64,000 nucleotides of DNA, from the NCBI GenBank assembly GCA_949318235.1, contig OX439131.1, forward strand, positions 16,597,189 to 16,661,188, read 5' to 3'. The position numbers and the translations under genes are program-made. Each line of letters starts with the position of its first letter. The first letter of the stretch is position 1. This document shows positions 1-12,300 of the stretch, piece by piece. The DNA is from Ecdyonurus torrentis (Eukaryota > Arthropoda > Insecta > Ephemeroptera > Heptageniidae). The notes below the pieces were generated by a model, which saw nothing but the letters and a program-made list of their open reading frames with translations, ran no database searches and had not been told where the DNA came from.

Positions 1-498
1 GGCGTCCGAACCTATTAGGAAATCTTGTTTAATGCACTTTCTTGATGTTTATGTATTTTACATAAGCCTTTTATGTGTTTGTTTGACCGTATTTTAGAGA
101 AAATATTATGTTAAAGGAATCTGTAAAATATGACACAAGATATACACACACCTATGTTTGTGTGTGGGTAGTACAAATCCCAATCTATGTTGAAAATTAG
201 TTTTGAATCCTAGCGCGATGTTTTTGTATTTTTCATAAGCCATAATTATGTATTTAAGATAATATTAAGTAAAAATATTATGTTTAAAGAATATTTAAAA
301 TAGGCATTGCATAATACACACATCTATGTTTGTGAGCAAACAGTGAGGGTCCTTACCGATCTTGAAATCTTGTTTTATTTCATGGCGCAATGTTTTTGTA
401 TTTTACATAATGCATTCATATGTTTTTAAGATAGTAAAAAGTGAAAATTTTGGGATTAAACTATTGAAAAAAAAAAGCTTCACTTAATACACACACGT

Positions 499-671
499 AT
501 GTTTGTAAGAAAGCTGTAGGCGTCCGAACCTATTAGGAAATCTCGTTTAATTCCCTGTCTTGATGTTTATGTATTTTACATAAGCCTTTTATGTGTTTGT
601 TTGACCGTATTTTAGAGAAAATATTATGTTAAAGGAATCTGTAAAATATAACACAAGATATACACACACCT
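499..671 (+). repeat. Monomer A (173 bp), representative copy
   Basis: This is the first of the three monomers, phased on the ATGTTTGT motif that begins all three. It carries the array anchor GGCGTCCGAACC at 519. It also contains GATGTTTATGTATTTTACAT, which has counterparts in B and C and shows common descent. The diagnostic site follows CATAAGC: CTTTTATG here, AATTTATG or CTTGTATG in other subtypes. A further subtype has GATGTTAACG instead of GATGTTTATG (for example 1082-1091). The AATTTATG form always goes with a T-run and GTAATTT downstream. The CTTTTATG form normally goes with GTTTGTTTGACC. Copies with CTTTTATG followed by the T-run (for example units 12940, 14494, 29510 and 56428) look recombinant. 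Confidence 0.93.
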
Positions 672-683
672 ATGTTTGTGTGT
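662..683. repeat. Short dyad at start of monomer B
   Basis: ACACACA (662-668) and TGTGTGT (677-683) can pair as a 7-bp stem around an 8-base loop. The dyad is at the A/B monomer boundary and is repeated in nearly every trimer. A and C start with similar ACACAC plus ATGTTTGT, but their dyads are weaker because the right arm is TTTGTAAG or TTTGTGAG. Some copies weaken it further (GTGTTTGGG in units 16045, 19155 and 21745). A function in DNA folding or protein binding is possible but not shown. Confidence 0.6.
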
Positions 684-844
684 GGGTAGTACAAATCCCA
701 ATCTATGTTGAAAATTAGTTTTGAATCCTAGCGCGATGTTTTTGTATTTTTCATAAGCCATAATTATGTATTTAAGATAATATTAAGTAAAAATATTATG
801 TTTAAAGAATAGGTAAAAATAGGCATCGCATAATACACACATCT
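672..844 (+). repeat. Monomer B (173 bp), representative copy
   Basis: This is the second monomer. Its 5' half (about 672-750) is almost invariant across all 124 units and includes GGGTAGTACAAATCCCAATC and CCTAGCGCGATG. Its 3' half is where unit types differ. One form has CATAAGCC with AAGATAAT, the other TATAAGCC with AAGCTAAT. The end is ATTTAAAAT, AGGTAAAAAT (this copy), ATTCAAAAT or TAATATTTATAAT, followed by CATTGC, CATCGC, AATTGC or CAGTGC. It aligns to A and C from the shared ATGTTTGT start and through the ATGTTTTTGTATTTT core. Confidence 0.93.
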
Positions 845-1017
845 ATGTTTGTGAGCAAGCAGTGAGGGTCCCCACCGATCTTGAAATCTCGTTTTTTTTC
901 ATGGCACAATGTTTTTGTATTTTACATAATGCTTTCATTTGTTTTTAATATAGTAAAAAGTGAAAATTTTGAGATTAAACGATCGGTAAAAAAAAGCTTC
1001 ACATAATACACACACGT
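845..1017 (+). repeat. Monomer C (173 bp), representative copy
   Basis: This is the third monomer and the most variable of the three. Subtypes are set by CTTACCG versus CCCACCG, CTTGTTTTATTTC versus CTCGTTTTTTTTC, GGCGC, GGCAC or GGCGTAATG, and ATAATGC versus CTTAATGC. The 3' end is GGGATTAAACTATTG with an A-run, GCGATTAAACGATCGG, AATGTTGTGATT, or TTTTGTGATTAAACGATCGG followed by AAAAACAAG. It ends with AAGCTTCAC, giving about one HindIII site (AAGCTT) per trimer, then TAATACACACAC leading into the next A. This copy is the CCCACCG / GGCAC subtype. Confidence 0.92.
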
Positions 1018-2591
1018 TTGTTTGTAACAAAGCTGTAGGCGTCCGAACCTATTAGGAAATCTCGTTTAATTCCCTGTCTTGATGTTAACGTATTTTACAT
1101 AAGCCTTTTATGTGTTTGTTTGACCGTATTTTAGAGAAAATATTATGTTAAAGGAATCTGTAAAATATAACACAAGATATACACACACCTATGTTTGTGT
1201 GTGGGTAGTACAAATCCCAATCTATGTTGAAAATTAGTTTTGAATCCTAGCGCGATGTTTTTGTATTTTTCATAAGCCATAATTATGTATTTAAGATAAT
1301 ATTAAGTAAAAATATTATGTTTAAAGAATATTTAAAATAGGCATTGCATAATACACACATCTATGTTTGTGAGCAAACAGTGAGGGTCCTTACCGATCTT
1401 GAAATCTTGTTTTATTTCATGGCGCAATGTTTTTGTATTTTACTTAATGCATTCATATGTTTTTTAGATCGTAAAAAGTAAAAATTTTGTGATTAAACGA
1501 TCGGTAAAAACAAGCTTCTTATAATACACACACGTATGTTTGTAAGAAAGCTGTAGGCGTCCGAACCTATTAGGAAATCTCGTTTAATTCCCTGTCTTGA
1601 TGTTTATGTATTTTACATAAGCAATTTATGTGTTTGTTTGACCGTAATTTAGAGAAAATATTATGTTAAAGGAATCTGTAAAATATAACACAAGATATAC
1701 ACACACCTATGTTTGTGTGTGGGTAGTACAAATCCCAATCTATGTTGAAAATTAGTTTTGAATCCTAGCGCGATGTTTTTGTATTTTTTATAAGCCATAA
1801 TTATGTATTTAAGCTAATATTAAGTAAAAATATTATGTTTAAAGAATATTTATAATAGCCATTGCATAATACACACATGTATGTTTGTGAGCAAGCAGTG
1901 TGGGTCCCCACCGATCTTGAAATCTTGTTTTATTTCATGGCGCAATGTTTTTGTATTTTACGTGATGCATTCATATGTTTTTTAGATAATAAAAAGTAAA
2001 AATTTTTTTGATTAAAGGATCGGTAAAAACAAGCTTCACATAATACACACACGTTTGTTTGTAACAAAGCTGTAGGCGTCATAACCTATTAGGAAATCTC
2101 GTTTAATTCCCTGTCTTGATGTTTATGTATTTTTTATAAGCAATTTATTTGTTTTTTGACCGTAATTTAGAGAAAATATTATGTTAAAGGAATCTGTAAA
2201 ATATAACACAAGATATACACACACCTATGTTTGTGTGTGGGTAGTACAAATCCCAATCTATGTTGAAAATTAGTTTTGAATCCTAGCGCGATGTTTTTGT
2301 ATTTTTCATAAGCCATAATTATGTATTTAAGATAATATTAAGTAAAAATATTATGTTTAAAGAATATTTAAAATAGGAATTGCATAATACACACATCTAT
2401 GTTTGTGAGCAAGCAGTGAGGGTCCCCACCGATCTTGAAATCTTGTTTTATTTCATGGCGCAATGTTTTTGTATTTTACTTAATGCATTCATATGTTTTT
2501 TAGATCGTAAAAAGTGAAAATTTTGTGATTAAACGATCGGTAAAAACAAGCTTCACATAATACACACACGTATGTTTGTAAGAAAGCTGTA

Positions 2592-3204
2592 GGCGTCCGA
2601 ACCTATTAGGAAATCTTGTTTAATTCCCTGTCTTGATGTTTATGTATTTTACATAAGCCTTTTATGTGTTTGTTTGACCGTATTTTAGAGAAAATATAAT
2701 GTTAAAGGAATCTGTAAAATATAACACAAGATATACACACACCTATGTTTGTGTGTGGGTAGTACAAATCCCAATCTATGTTGAAAATTAGTTTTGAATC
2801 CTAGCGCGATGTTTTTGTATTTTTCATAAGCCATAATTATGTATTTAAGATAATATTAAGTAAAAATATTATGTTTAAAGAATATTTAAAATAGGCATTG
2901 CATAATACACACATCTATGTTTGTGAGCAATCAGTGAGGGTCCTTACCGATCCTGAAATCTTGTTTTTTTTCATGGCGCAATGTTTTTGTATTTTACATA
3001 ATGCATTCATATGTTTTTAAGATAGTAAAAAGTGAAAATTTTGTGATTAAACTATTGAAAAAAAAAGCTTCACTTAATACACACACGTATGTTTGTAAGA
3101 AAGCTGAAGCGTCCGAACCTATTAGGAAATCTCGTTTAAATCCCTGTCTTGATGTTTATGTATTTTACATAAGCCTTTTATGTGTTTGTTTGACCGTATT
3201 TTAG
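2592..3204 (+). repeat. 7-unit offset duplication, left copy
   Basis: Unit 2592 and the start of unit 3109 share rare variants with unit 6214 and the start of unit 6732. The shared variants are AAATATAATG instead of AAATATTATG, GATCCTGAAATC instead of GATCTTGAAATC, CTTGTTTAATTCCC in A, and the single-base loss giving GAAGCGTCC. The offset is 3622-3623 bp, which is seven trimers. The single-base loss opens a chance 67-codon reading frame at 3001-3204 that I do not regard as a gene. Confidence 0.88.
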
Positions 3205-3625
3205 AGAAAATATAATGTTAAAGGAATCTGTAAAATATAACACAAGATATACACACACCTATGTTTGTGTGTGGGTAGTACAAATCCCAATCTATGTTGA
3301 AAATTAGTTTTGAATCCTAGCGCGATGTTTTTGTATTTTTCATGAGCCATAATTATGTATTTAAGATAATATTAAGTAAAAATATTATGTTTAAAGAATA
3401 TTTAAAATAGGCATTGCATAATACACACATCTATGTTTGTGAGCAAACAGTGAGGGTCCTTACCGATCTTGAAATCTTGTTTTATTTCATGGCGCAATGT
3501 TTTTGTATTTTACTTAATGCATTCATATGTTTTTTAAATCGTAAAAAGTAAAAATTTTGTGATTAAACGATCGGTAAAAACAAGCTTCACATAATACACA
3601 CACGTATGTTTGTAAGAAAGCTGTA

Positions 3626-5177
3626 GGCGTCCGAACCTATTAGGAAATCTCGTTTAATTCCCTGTCTTGATGTTTATGTATTTTACATAAGCAATTTATG
3701 TGTTTTTTTGACCGTAATTTAGAGAAAATATTATGTTAAAGGAATCTGTAAAATATAACACAAGATATACACACACCTATGTTTGTGTGTGGGTAGTACA
3801 AATCCCAATCTATGTTGAAAATTAGTTTTGAATCCTAGCGCGATGTTTTTGTATTATTTATAAGCCATAATTATGTATTTAAGCTAATATTAAGTAAAAA
3901 TATTATGTTGAAAGAATATTCAAAATAGGCATTGCATAATACACACATCTATGTTTGTGAGCAAGCAGTGAGGGTCCCCACCGATCTTGAAATCTTGTTT
4001 TATTTCATGGCTCAATGTTTTTGTATTTTACATAATGCATTCAATTTTTTTTAGATAGTAAAAAGTGAAAATGTTGTGATTAAAGGATCAATAAAAACAA
4101 GCTTCACATAACAAACACACGTTTGTTTTTAACAAAGTTGAAGGCGTCTGAACCTATTAGGAAATCTCGTTTAATTCCCTGTCTTGATGTTTATGTATTT
4201 TACATAAGCCTTTTATGTGTTTGTTTGACCGTATTTTAGAGAAAATATTATGTTAAAGGAATCTGTAAAATATAACACAAGATATACACACACCTTTGTT
4301 TGTGTGTAGGTAGTACAAATCCTAATCTATGTTGAAAATTAGTTTTGAATCCTAGCGCGATGTTTTTGTATTTTTCATAAGCCATAATTATGTATTAAAG
4401 ATAATATTAAGTAAAAATATTATGTTTAAAGAATATTTATAATAGGCATTGCATAATACACACATGTATGTTTGTGAGCAAGCAGTGAGGGTCCCCACCG
4501 ATCTTGAAATCTTGTTTTATTTCATGGCGCAATGTTTTTGTATTTTACTTAATGCATTCATATGTTTTTTAGATCGTAAAAAGTAAAAATTTTGGGATTA
4601 AACTATTGAAAAAAAAAGCTTCACTTAATACACACACGTATGTTTGTAAGAAAGCTGTAGGCGTCCGAACCTATTAGGAAATCTCGTTTAAATCCCTGTC
4701 TTGATGTTTATGTATTTTACATAAGCCTTTTATGTGTTTGTTTGACCGTATTTTAGAGAAAATATTATGTTAAAGGAATCTGTAAAATATAACAAAAGAT
4801 GTACACACACCTATGTTTGTGTGTGGGTAGTACAAATCCCAATCTATGTTGAAAATTAGTTTTGAATCCTAGCGCGATGTTTTTGTATTTTTCATAAGCC
4901 ATAATTATGTATTTAAGATAATATTAAGTAAAAAATTTAATTTTAAAGAATAGGTAAAAATAGGCATCGCATAATACACACATCTATGTTTGTGAGCAAG
5001 CAGTGAGGGTCCTTACCGATCTTGAAATCTTGTTTTATTTCATGGCGCAATGTTTTTGTATTTTACATAATGCATTCATATGTTTTTAAGATAGTAAAAA
5101 GTGAAAATTTTGGGATTAAACTATTGAAAAAAAAAGCTTCACTTAATACACACACGTATGTTTATAAGAAAGCTGTA
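3626..5177 (+). repeat. 8-unit offset duplication, left copy (units 3626, 4143, 4660)
   Basis: These three units match 7767-9319 at an offset of 4141 bp. Shared rare variants are GTATTATTTATAAGCC and GTTGAAAGAATATTC (first unit), CATTCAATTTTTTTTAG and AAGGATCAATAAAAAC (first unit end), GTTGAAGGCGTCTG, ACCTTTGTTTG, GTAGGTAGTACAAATCCTAA and GTATTAAAGAT (second unit), and CTCGTTTAAATCCC with ACAAAAGAT (third unit). Confidence 0.9.
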
Positions 5178-6213
5178 GGCGTCCGAACCTATTAGGAAAT
5201 CTCGTTTAATTCCCTGTCTTGATGTTTATGTATTTTACATAAGCCTTTTATGTGTTTGTTTGACCGTATTTTAGAGAAAATATTATGTTAAAGGAATCTG
5301 TAAAATATAACACAAGATATACACACACCTATGTTTGTGTGTGGGTAGTACAAATCCCAATCTATGTTGAAAATTAGTTTTGAATCCTAGCGCGATGTTT
5401 TTGTATTTTTCATGAGCCATAATTATGTATTTAAGATAATATTAAGTAAAAATATTATGTTTAAAGAATATTTAAAATAGGCATTGCATAATACACACAT
5501 CTATGTTTGTGAGCAAACAGTGAGGGTCCTTACCGATCTTGAAATCTTGTTTTATTTCATGGCGCAATGTTTTTGTATTTTACTTAATGCATTCATATGT
5601 TTTTTAAATCGTAAAAAGTAAAAATTTTGTGATTAAACGATCGGTAAAAACAAGCTTCACATAATACACACACGTATGTTTGTAAGAAAGCTGTAGGCGT
5701 CCGAACCTATTAGGAAATCTCGTTTAATTCCCTGTCTTGATGTTTATGTATTTTACATAAGCAATTTATGTGTTTTTTTGACCGTAATTTAAAGAAAATA
5801 TTATGTTAAAGGAATCTGTAAAATATAACACAAGATATACACACACCTATGTTTGTGTGTGGGTAGTACAAATCCCAATCTATGTTGAAAATTAGTTTTG
5901 AATCCTAGCGCGATGTTTTTGTATTTTTCATAAGCCATAATTATTTATTTAAGATAATATTAAGTAAAAATATTATGTTTAAAGAATATTTAAAATAGGA
6001 ATTGCATAATACACACATCTATAATTGTGAGCAAGCAGTGAGGGTCCCCACCGATCTTGAAATCTTGTTTTATTTCATGGCGCAATGTTTTTGTATTTTA
6101 CTTAATGCATTCATATGTTTTTTAGATCGTAAAAAGTGAAAATTTTGTGATTAAACGATCGGTAAAAACAAGCTTCACATAATACACACACGTATGTTTG
6201 TAAGAAAGCTGTA

Positions 6214-6827
6214 GGCGTCCGAACCTATTAGGAAATCTTGTTTAATTCCCTGTCTTGATGTTTATGTATTTTACATAAGCCTTTTATGTGTTTGTTTGAC
6301 CGTATTTTAGAGAAAATATAATGTTAAAGGAATCTGTAAAATATAACACAAGATATACACACACCTATGTTTGTGTGTGGGTAGTACAAATCCCAATCTA
6401 TGTTGAAAATTAGTTTTGAATCCTTAGCGCGATGTTTTTGTATTTTTCATAAGCCATAATTATGTATTTAAGATAATATTAAGTAAAAATATTATGTTTA
6501 AAGAATATTTAAAATAGGCATTGCATAATACACACATCTATGTTTGTGAGCAAACAGTGAGGGTCCTTACCGATCCTGAAATCTTGTTTTTTTTCATGGC
6601 GCAATGTTTTTGTATTTTACATAATGCATTCATATGTTTTTAAGATAGTAAAAAGTGAAAATTTTGGGATTAAACTATTGAAAAAAAAAGCTTCACTTAA
6701 TACACACACGTATGTTTGTAAGAAAGCTGAAGCGTCCGAACCTATTAGGAAATCTCGTTTAAATCCCTGTCTTGATGTTTATGTATTTTACATAAGCCTT
6801 TTATGTGTTTGTTTGACCGTATTTTAG
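6214..6827 (+). repeat. 7-unit offset duplication, right copy
   Basis: This is the partner of the segment starting at 2592, with the same four rare variants. Between about 6747 and 6853 it stops matching unit 3109 and instead takes on variants of unit 4660 (ACAAAAGATATAC, then AGGTAAAAAT), so a switch of template or a crossover lies in that interval. A chance 67-codon frame (6624-6827) again results from the lost G. Confidence 0.85.
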
Positions 6828-7766
6828 AGAAAATATTATGTTAAAGGAATCTGTAAAATATAACAAAAGATATACACACACCTATGTTTGTGTGTGGGTA
6901 GTACAAATCCCAATCTATGTTGAAAATTAGTTTTGAATCCTAGCGCGATGTTTTTGTATTTTTCATAAGCCATAATTATGTATTTAAGATAATATTAAGT
7001 AAAAATATTATGTTTAAAGAATAGGTAAAAATAAGCATCGCATAATACACACATCTATGTTTGTGAGCAAGCAGTGAGGGTCCTTACCGATCTTGAAATC
7101 TTGTTTTATTTCATGGCGCAATGTTTTTGTATTTTACATAATGCTTTCATATGTTTTTAAGATAGTAAAAAGTGAAAATTTTGGGATTAAACTATTGAAA
7201 AAAAAAGCTTCACTTAATACACACACGTATGTTTGTAAGAAAGCTGTAGGCGTCCGAACCTATTAGGAAATCTCGTTTAATTCCCTGTCTTGATGTTTAT
7301 GTATTTTACATAAGCCTTTTATGTGTTTGTTTGACCGTATTTTAGAGAAAATATTATGTTAAAGGAATCTGTAAAATATAACACAAGATATACACACACC
7401 TATGTTTGTGTGTGGGTAGTACAAATCCCAATCTATGTTGAAAATTAGTTTTGAATCCTAGCGCGATGTTTTTGTATTTTTCATGAGCCATAATTATGTA
7501 TTTAAGATAATATTAAGTAAAAATATTATGTTTAAATAATATTTAAAATAGGCATTGCATAATACACACATCTATGTTTGTGAGCAAACAGTGAGGGTCC
7601 TTACCGATCTTGAAATCTTGTTTTATTTCATGGCGCAATGTTTTTGTATTTTACTTAATGCATTCATATGTTTTTTAAATCGTAAAAAGTAAAAATTTTG
7701 TGATTAAACGATCGGTAAAAACAAGCTTCACATAATACACACACGTATGTTTGTAAGAAAGCTGTA

Positions 7767-9319
7767 GGCGTCCGAACCTATTAGGAAATCTCGTTTAATT
7801 CCCTGTCTTGATGTTTATGTATTTTACATAAGCAATTTATGTGTTTTTTTGACCGTAATTTAGAGAAAATATTATGTTAAAGGAATCTGTAAAATATAAC
7901 ACAAGATATACACACACCTATGTTTGTGTGTGGGTAGTACAAATCCCAATCTATGTTGAAAATTAGTTTTGAATCCTAGCGCGATGTTTTTGTATTATTT
8001 ATAAGCCATAATTATGTATTTAAGCTAATATTAAGTAAAAATATTATGTTGAAAGAATATTCAAAATAGGCATTGCATAATACACACATCTATGTTTGTG
8101 AGCAAGCAGTGAGGGTCCCCACCGATCTTGAAATCTTGTTTTATTTCATGGCGCAATGTTTTTGTATTTTACATAATGCATTCAATTTTTTTTAGATAGT
8201 AAAAAGTGAAAATGTTGTGATTAAAGGATCAATAAAAACAAGCTTCACATAACAAACACACGTTTGTTTTTAACAAAGTTGAAGGCGTCTGAACCTATTA
8301 GGAAATCTCGTTTAATTCCCTGTCTTGATGTTTATGTATTTTACATAAGCCTTTTATGTGTTTGTTTGACCGTATTTTAGAGAAAATATTATGTTAAAGG
8401 AATCTGTAAAATATAACACAAGATATACACACACCTTTGTTTGTGTGTAGGTAGTACAAATCCTAATCTATGTTGAAAATTAGTTTTGAATCCTAGCGCG
8501 ATGTTTTTGTATTTTTCATAAGCCATAATTATGTATTAAAGATAATATTAAGTAAAAATATTATGTTTAAAGAATATTTATAATAGGCATTGCATAATAC
8601 ACACATGTATGTTTGTGAGCAAGCAGTGAGGGTCCCCACCGATCTTGAAATCTTGTTTTATTTCATGGCGCAATGTTTTTGTATTTTACTTAATGCATTC
8701 ATATGTTTTTTAGATCGTAAAAAGTAAAAATTTTGGGATTAAACTATTGAAAAAAAAAGCTTCACTTAATACACACACGTATGTTTGTAAGAAAGCTGTA
8801 GGCGTCCGAACCTATTAGGAAATCTCGTTTAAATCCCTGTCTTGATGTTTATGTATTTTACATAAGCCTTTTATGTGTTTGTTTGACCGTATTTTAGAGA
8901 AAATATTATGTTAAAGGAATCTGTAAAATATAACAAAAGATATACACACACCTATGTTTGTGTGTGGGTAGTACAAATCCCAATCTATGTTGAAAATTAG
9001 TTTTGAATCCTAGCGCGAAGTTTTTGTATTTTTCATAAGCCATAATTATGTATTTAAGATAATATTAAGTAAAAATATTATGTTTAAAGAATAGGTAAAA
9101 ATAGGCATCGCATAATACACACATCTATGTTTGTGAGCAAGCAGTGAGGGTCCTTACCGATCTTGAAATCTTGTTTTATTTCATGGCGCAATGTTTTTGT
9201 ATTTTACATAATGCATTCATATGTTTTTTAGATCGTAAAAAGTAAAAATTTTGTGATTAAACGATCGGTAAAAACAAGCTTCACATAATACACACACGTA
9301 TGTTTGTAAGAAAGCTGTA
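7767..9319 (+). repeat. 8-unit offset duplication, right copy (units 7767, 8284, 8801)
   Basis: This is the partner of 3626-5177 with the full set of rare variants. The third unit diverges in its C monomer, where the 3' end switches to TTTTTTAGATCGTAAAAAG with AAAAACAAG (from about 9220). After that the order follows units 5696-6214 rather than 5178, which marks another junction. Confidence 0.88.
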
Positions 9320-12300
9320 GGCGTCCGAACCTATTAGGAAATCTCGTTTAATTCCCTGTCTTGATGTTTATGTATTTTACATAAGCAATTTATGTGTTTT
9401 TTTGACCGTAATTTAGAGAAAATATTATGTTAAAGGAATCTGTAAAATATAACACAAGATATACACACACCTATGTTTGTGTGTGGGTAGTACAAATCCC
9501 AATCTATGTTGAAAATTAGTTTTGAATCCTAGCGCGATGTTTTTGTATTTTTCATAAGCCATAATTATGTATTTAAGATAATATTAAGTAAAAATATTAT
9601 GTTTAAAGAATATTTAAAATAGGAATTGCATAATACACACATCTATGTTTGTGAGCAAGCAGTGAGGGTCCCAACCGATCTTGAAATCTTGTTTTATTTC
9701 ATGGCGCAATGTTTTTGTATTTTACTTAATGCATTCATATGTTTTTTAGATCGTAAAAAGTGAAAATTTTGTGATTAAACGATCGGTAAAAACAAGCTTC
9801 ACATAATACACACACGTATGTTTGTAAGAAAGCTGTAGGCGTCCGAACCTATTAGGAAATCTTGTTTAATTCCCTGTCTTGATGTTTATGTATTTTACAT
9901 AAGCCTTTTATTTGTTTGTTTGACCGTATTTTAGAGAAAATATTATGTTAAAGGAATCTATAAAATATAACACAAGATAATCACACACCTATGTTTGTGT
10001 GTGGGTAGTACAAATCCCAATCTATGTTGAAAATTAGTTTTGAATCCTAGCGCGATGTTTTTGTATTTTTCATAAGCCATAATTATGTATTTAAGATAAT
10101 ATTAAGTAAAAATATTATGTTTAAAGAATATTTAAAATAGGCATTGCATAATACACACATCTATGTTTGTGAGCAAACAGTGAGGGTCCTTACCGATCTT
10201 GAAATCTTGTTTTATTTCATGGCGCAATGTTTTTGTATTTTACATAATGCATTCATATGATTTAAGATAGTAAAAAGTGAAAATTTTGGGATTAAACTAT
10301 TGAAAAAAAAAACTTCACTTAATACACACACGTATGTTTGTAAGAAAGCTGTAGGCGTCCGAACCTATTAGGAAATCTCGTTTAATTCCCTGTCTTGATG
10401 TTAACGTATTTTACATAAGCCTTTTATGTGTTTGTTTGACCGTATTTTAGAGAAAATATTATGTTAAAGGAATCTGTAAAATATAACACAAGATATACAC
10501 ACACCTATGTTTGTGTGTGGGTAGTACAAATCCCAATCTATGTTGAAAATTAGTTTTGAATCCTTGCGCGATGTTTTTGTATTTTTCATAAGCCATAATT
10601 ATGTATTTAAGATAATATTAAGTAAAAATATTATGTTTAAAGAATATTTAAAATAGGAATTGCATAATACACAAATCTATGTTTGTGAGCAAGCAGTGAG
10701 GGTCCTTACCGATCTTGAAATCTTGTTTTATTTCATGGCGCAATGTTTTTGTATTTTACTTAATGCATTCATATGTTTTTTAGATCGTAAAAAGTAAAAA
10801 TTTTGTGATTAAACGATTGGTAAAAACAAGCTTCACATAATACACACACGTATGTTTGTAAGAAAGCTGTAGGCGTCCGAACCTATTAGGAAATCTCGTT
10901 TAATTCCCTGTCTTGATGTTTATGTATTTTACATAAGCCTTTTATGTGTTTGTTTGACCGTATTTTAGAGAAAATATTATGTTAAAGGAATCTGTAAAAT
11001 ATAACACAAGATATACACACACCTATGTTTGTGTGTGGGTAGTACAAATCCCAATCTATGTTGAAAATTAGTTTTGAATCCTAGCGCGATGTTTTTGTAT
11101 TTTTCATAAGCCATAATTATGTATTTAAGATAATATTAAGTAAAAATATTATGTTTAAAGAATAGGTAAAAATAGGCATCGCATAATACACACATCTATG
11201 TTTGTCAGCAAGCAGTGAGGGTCCCCACCGATCTTGAAATCTCGTTTTTTTTTATGGCACAATGTTTTTGTATTTTACATAATGCTTTCATATGTTTTTA
11301 ATATAGTAAAAAGTGAAAATTTTGAGATTAAACGATCGGTAAAAAAAAGCTTCACATAATACACACACGTATGTTTGTAAGAAAGCTGCAGGCGTCTGAA
11401 CCTATCAGGAAATCTCGTTTAATTTCCTGTCTTGATGTTTATGTATTTTACATAAGCAATTTATGTGTTTTTTTGACCGTATTTTAGAGAAAATATTATG
11501 TTAAAGGAATCTGTAAAATATAACACAAGATATAAACACACCTATGTTTGTGTGTGGGTAGTACAAATCCCAATCTATGTTGAAAATTAGTTTTGAATCC
11601 TAGCGCGATGTTTTTGTATTTTTCATAAGCCATAATTATGTATTTAAGATAATATTAAGTAACAATATTATGTTTAAAGAATAGGTAGAAAAAGGCATCG
11701 CATAATACACACATCTATGTTTGTGAGCAAGCAGTGAGGGTCCCCACCGATCTTGAAATCTCGTTTTTTTTCATGGCACAATGTTTTTGTATTTTACATA
11801 ATGCTTTCATATGTTTTTAATATAGTAAAAAGTGAAAATTTGAGATTAAACGATCGGTAAAAAAAAGCTTCACATAATACACACACGTTTGTTTGTAACA
11901 AATCTGTAGGCGTCCGAACCTATTAGGAAATCTCGTTTAATTCCCTGTCATGATGTTAACGTATCTTTTTTTTTATGTGTTTGTTTGACCGTATTTTAGA
12001 GAAAATATTATGTTAAAGGAATCTGTAAAATATAACACAAGATATACACACACCTATGTTTGTGTGTGGGTAGTACAAATCCCAATCTATGTTGAAAATT
12101 AGTTTTGAATCCTAGAGCGATGTTTTTGTATTTTTCATAAGCCATAATTATGTATTTAAGATAATATTAAGTGAAAATATTATGTTTAAAGAATATTTAA
12201 AATAGGCATTGCATAATACACACATCTATGTTTGTGAGCAAACAATGAGGGTCCTTACCGATCTTGAAATCTTGTTTTATTTCATGGCGCAATGTTTTTG

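Larger units (their letters stand above)
1..9319 (+). repeat. Block I: mosaic of trimer units 1-18
   Basis: Unit starts are 1, 519, 1038, 1556, 2075, 2592, 3109, 3626, 4143, 4660, 5178, 5696, 6214, 6732, 7249, 7767, 8284 and 8801. Rare variants show that groups of units recur. GAAGCGTCC with one G lost occurs at 3107 and 6730 (7 units apart). GTATTATTTATAAGCC with GTTGAAAG occurs in units 3626 and 7767 (8 units apart). GTTGAAGGCGTCTG occurs at 4138 and 8279. CATGAGCC occurs in units 3109, 5178 and 7249. Several units switch type internally. This is best read as overlapping unequal exchanges rather than a clean super-repeat. The first unit has a unique variant, AATGCACTTTCTTG at about 31-44. 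Confidence 0.88.

Noticed and set aside
661..684. ACAC/TGTG microsatellite
   Set aside because: The CA and TG runs are only three to four dinucleotides long and are fixed parts of each monomer, so they are not an independent simple-sequence repeat.
3001..3204. 67-codon reading frame on the plus strand (and its near-identical partner at 6624-6827)
   Set aside because: It lies wholly inside the satellite, crosses the C/A monomer boundary, and exists only because one G is missing in GAAGCGTCC. Other units have a stop in this frame just after GGCGTCCGAACC. The second copy is explained by the 7-unit duplication, not by selection.
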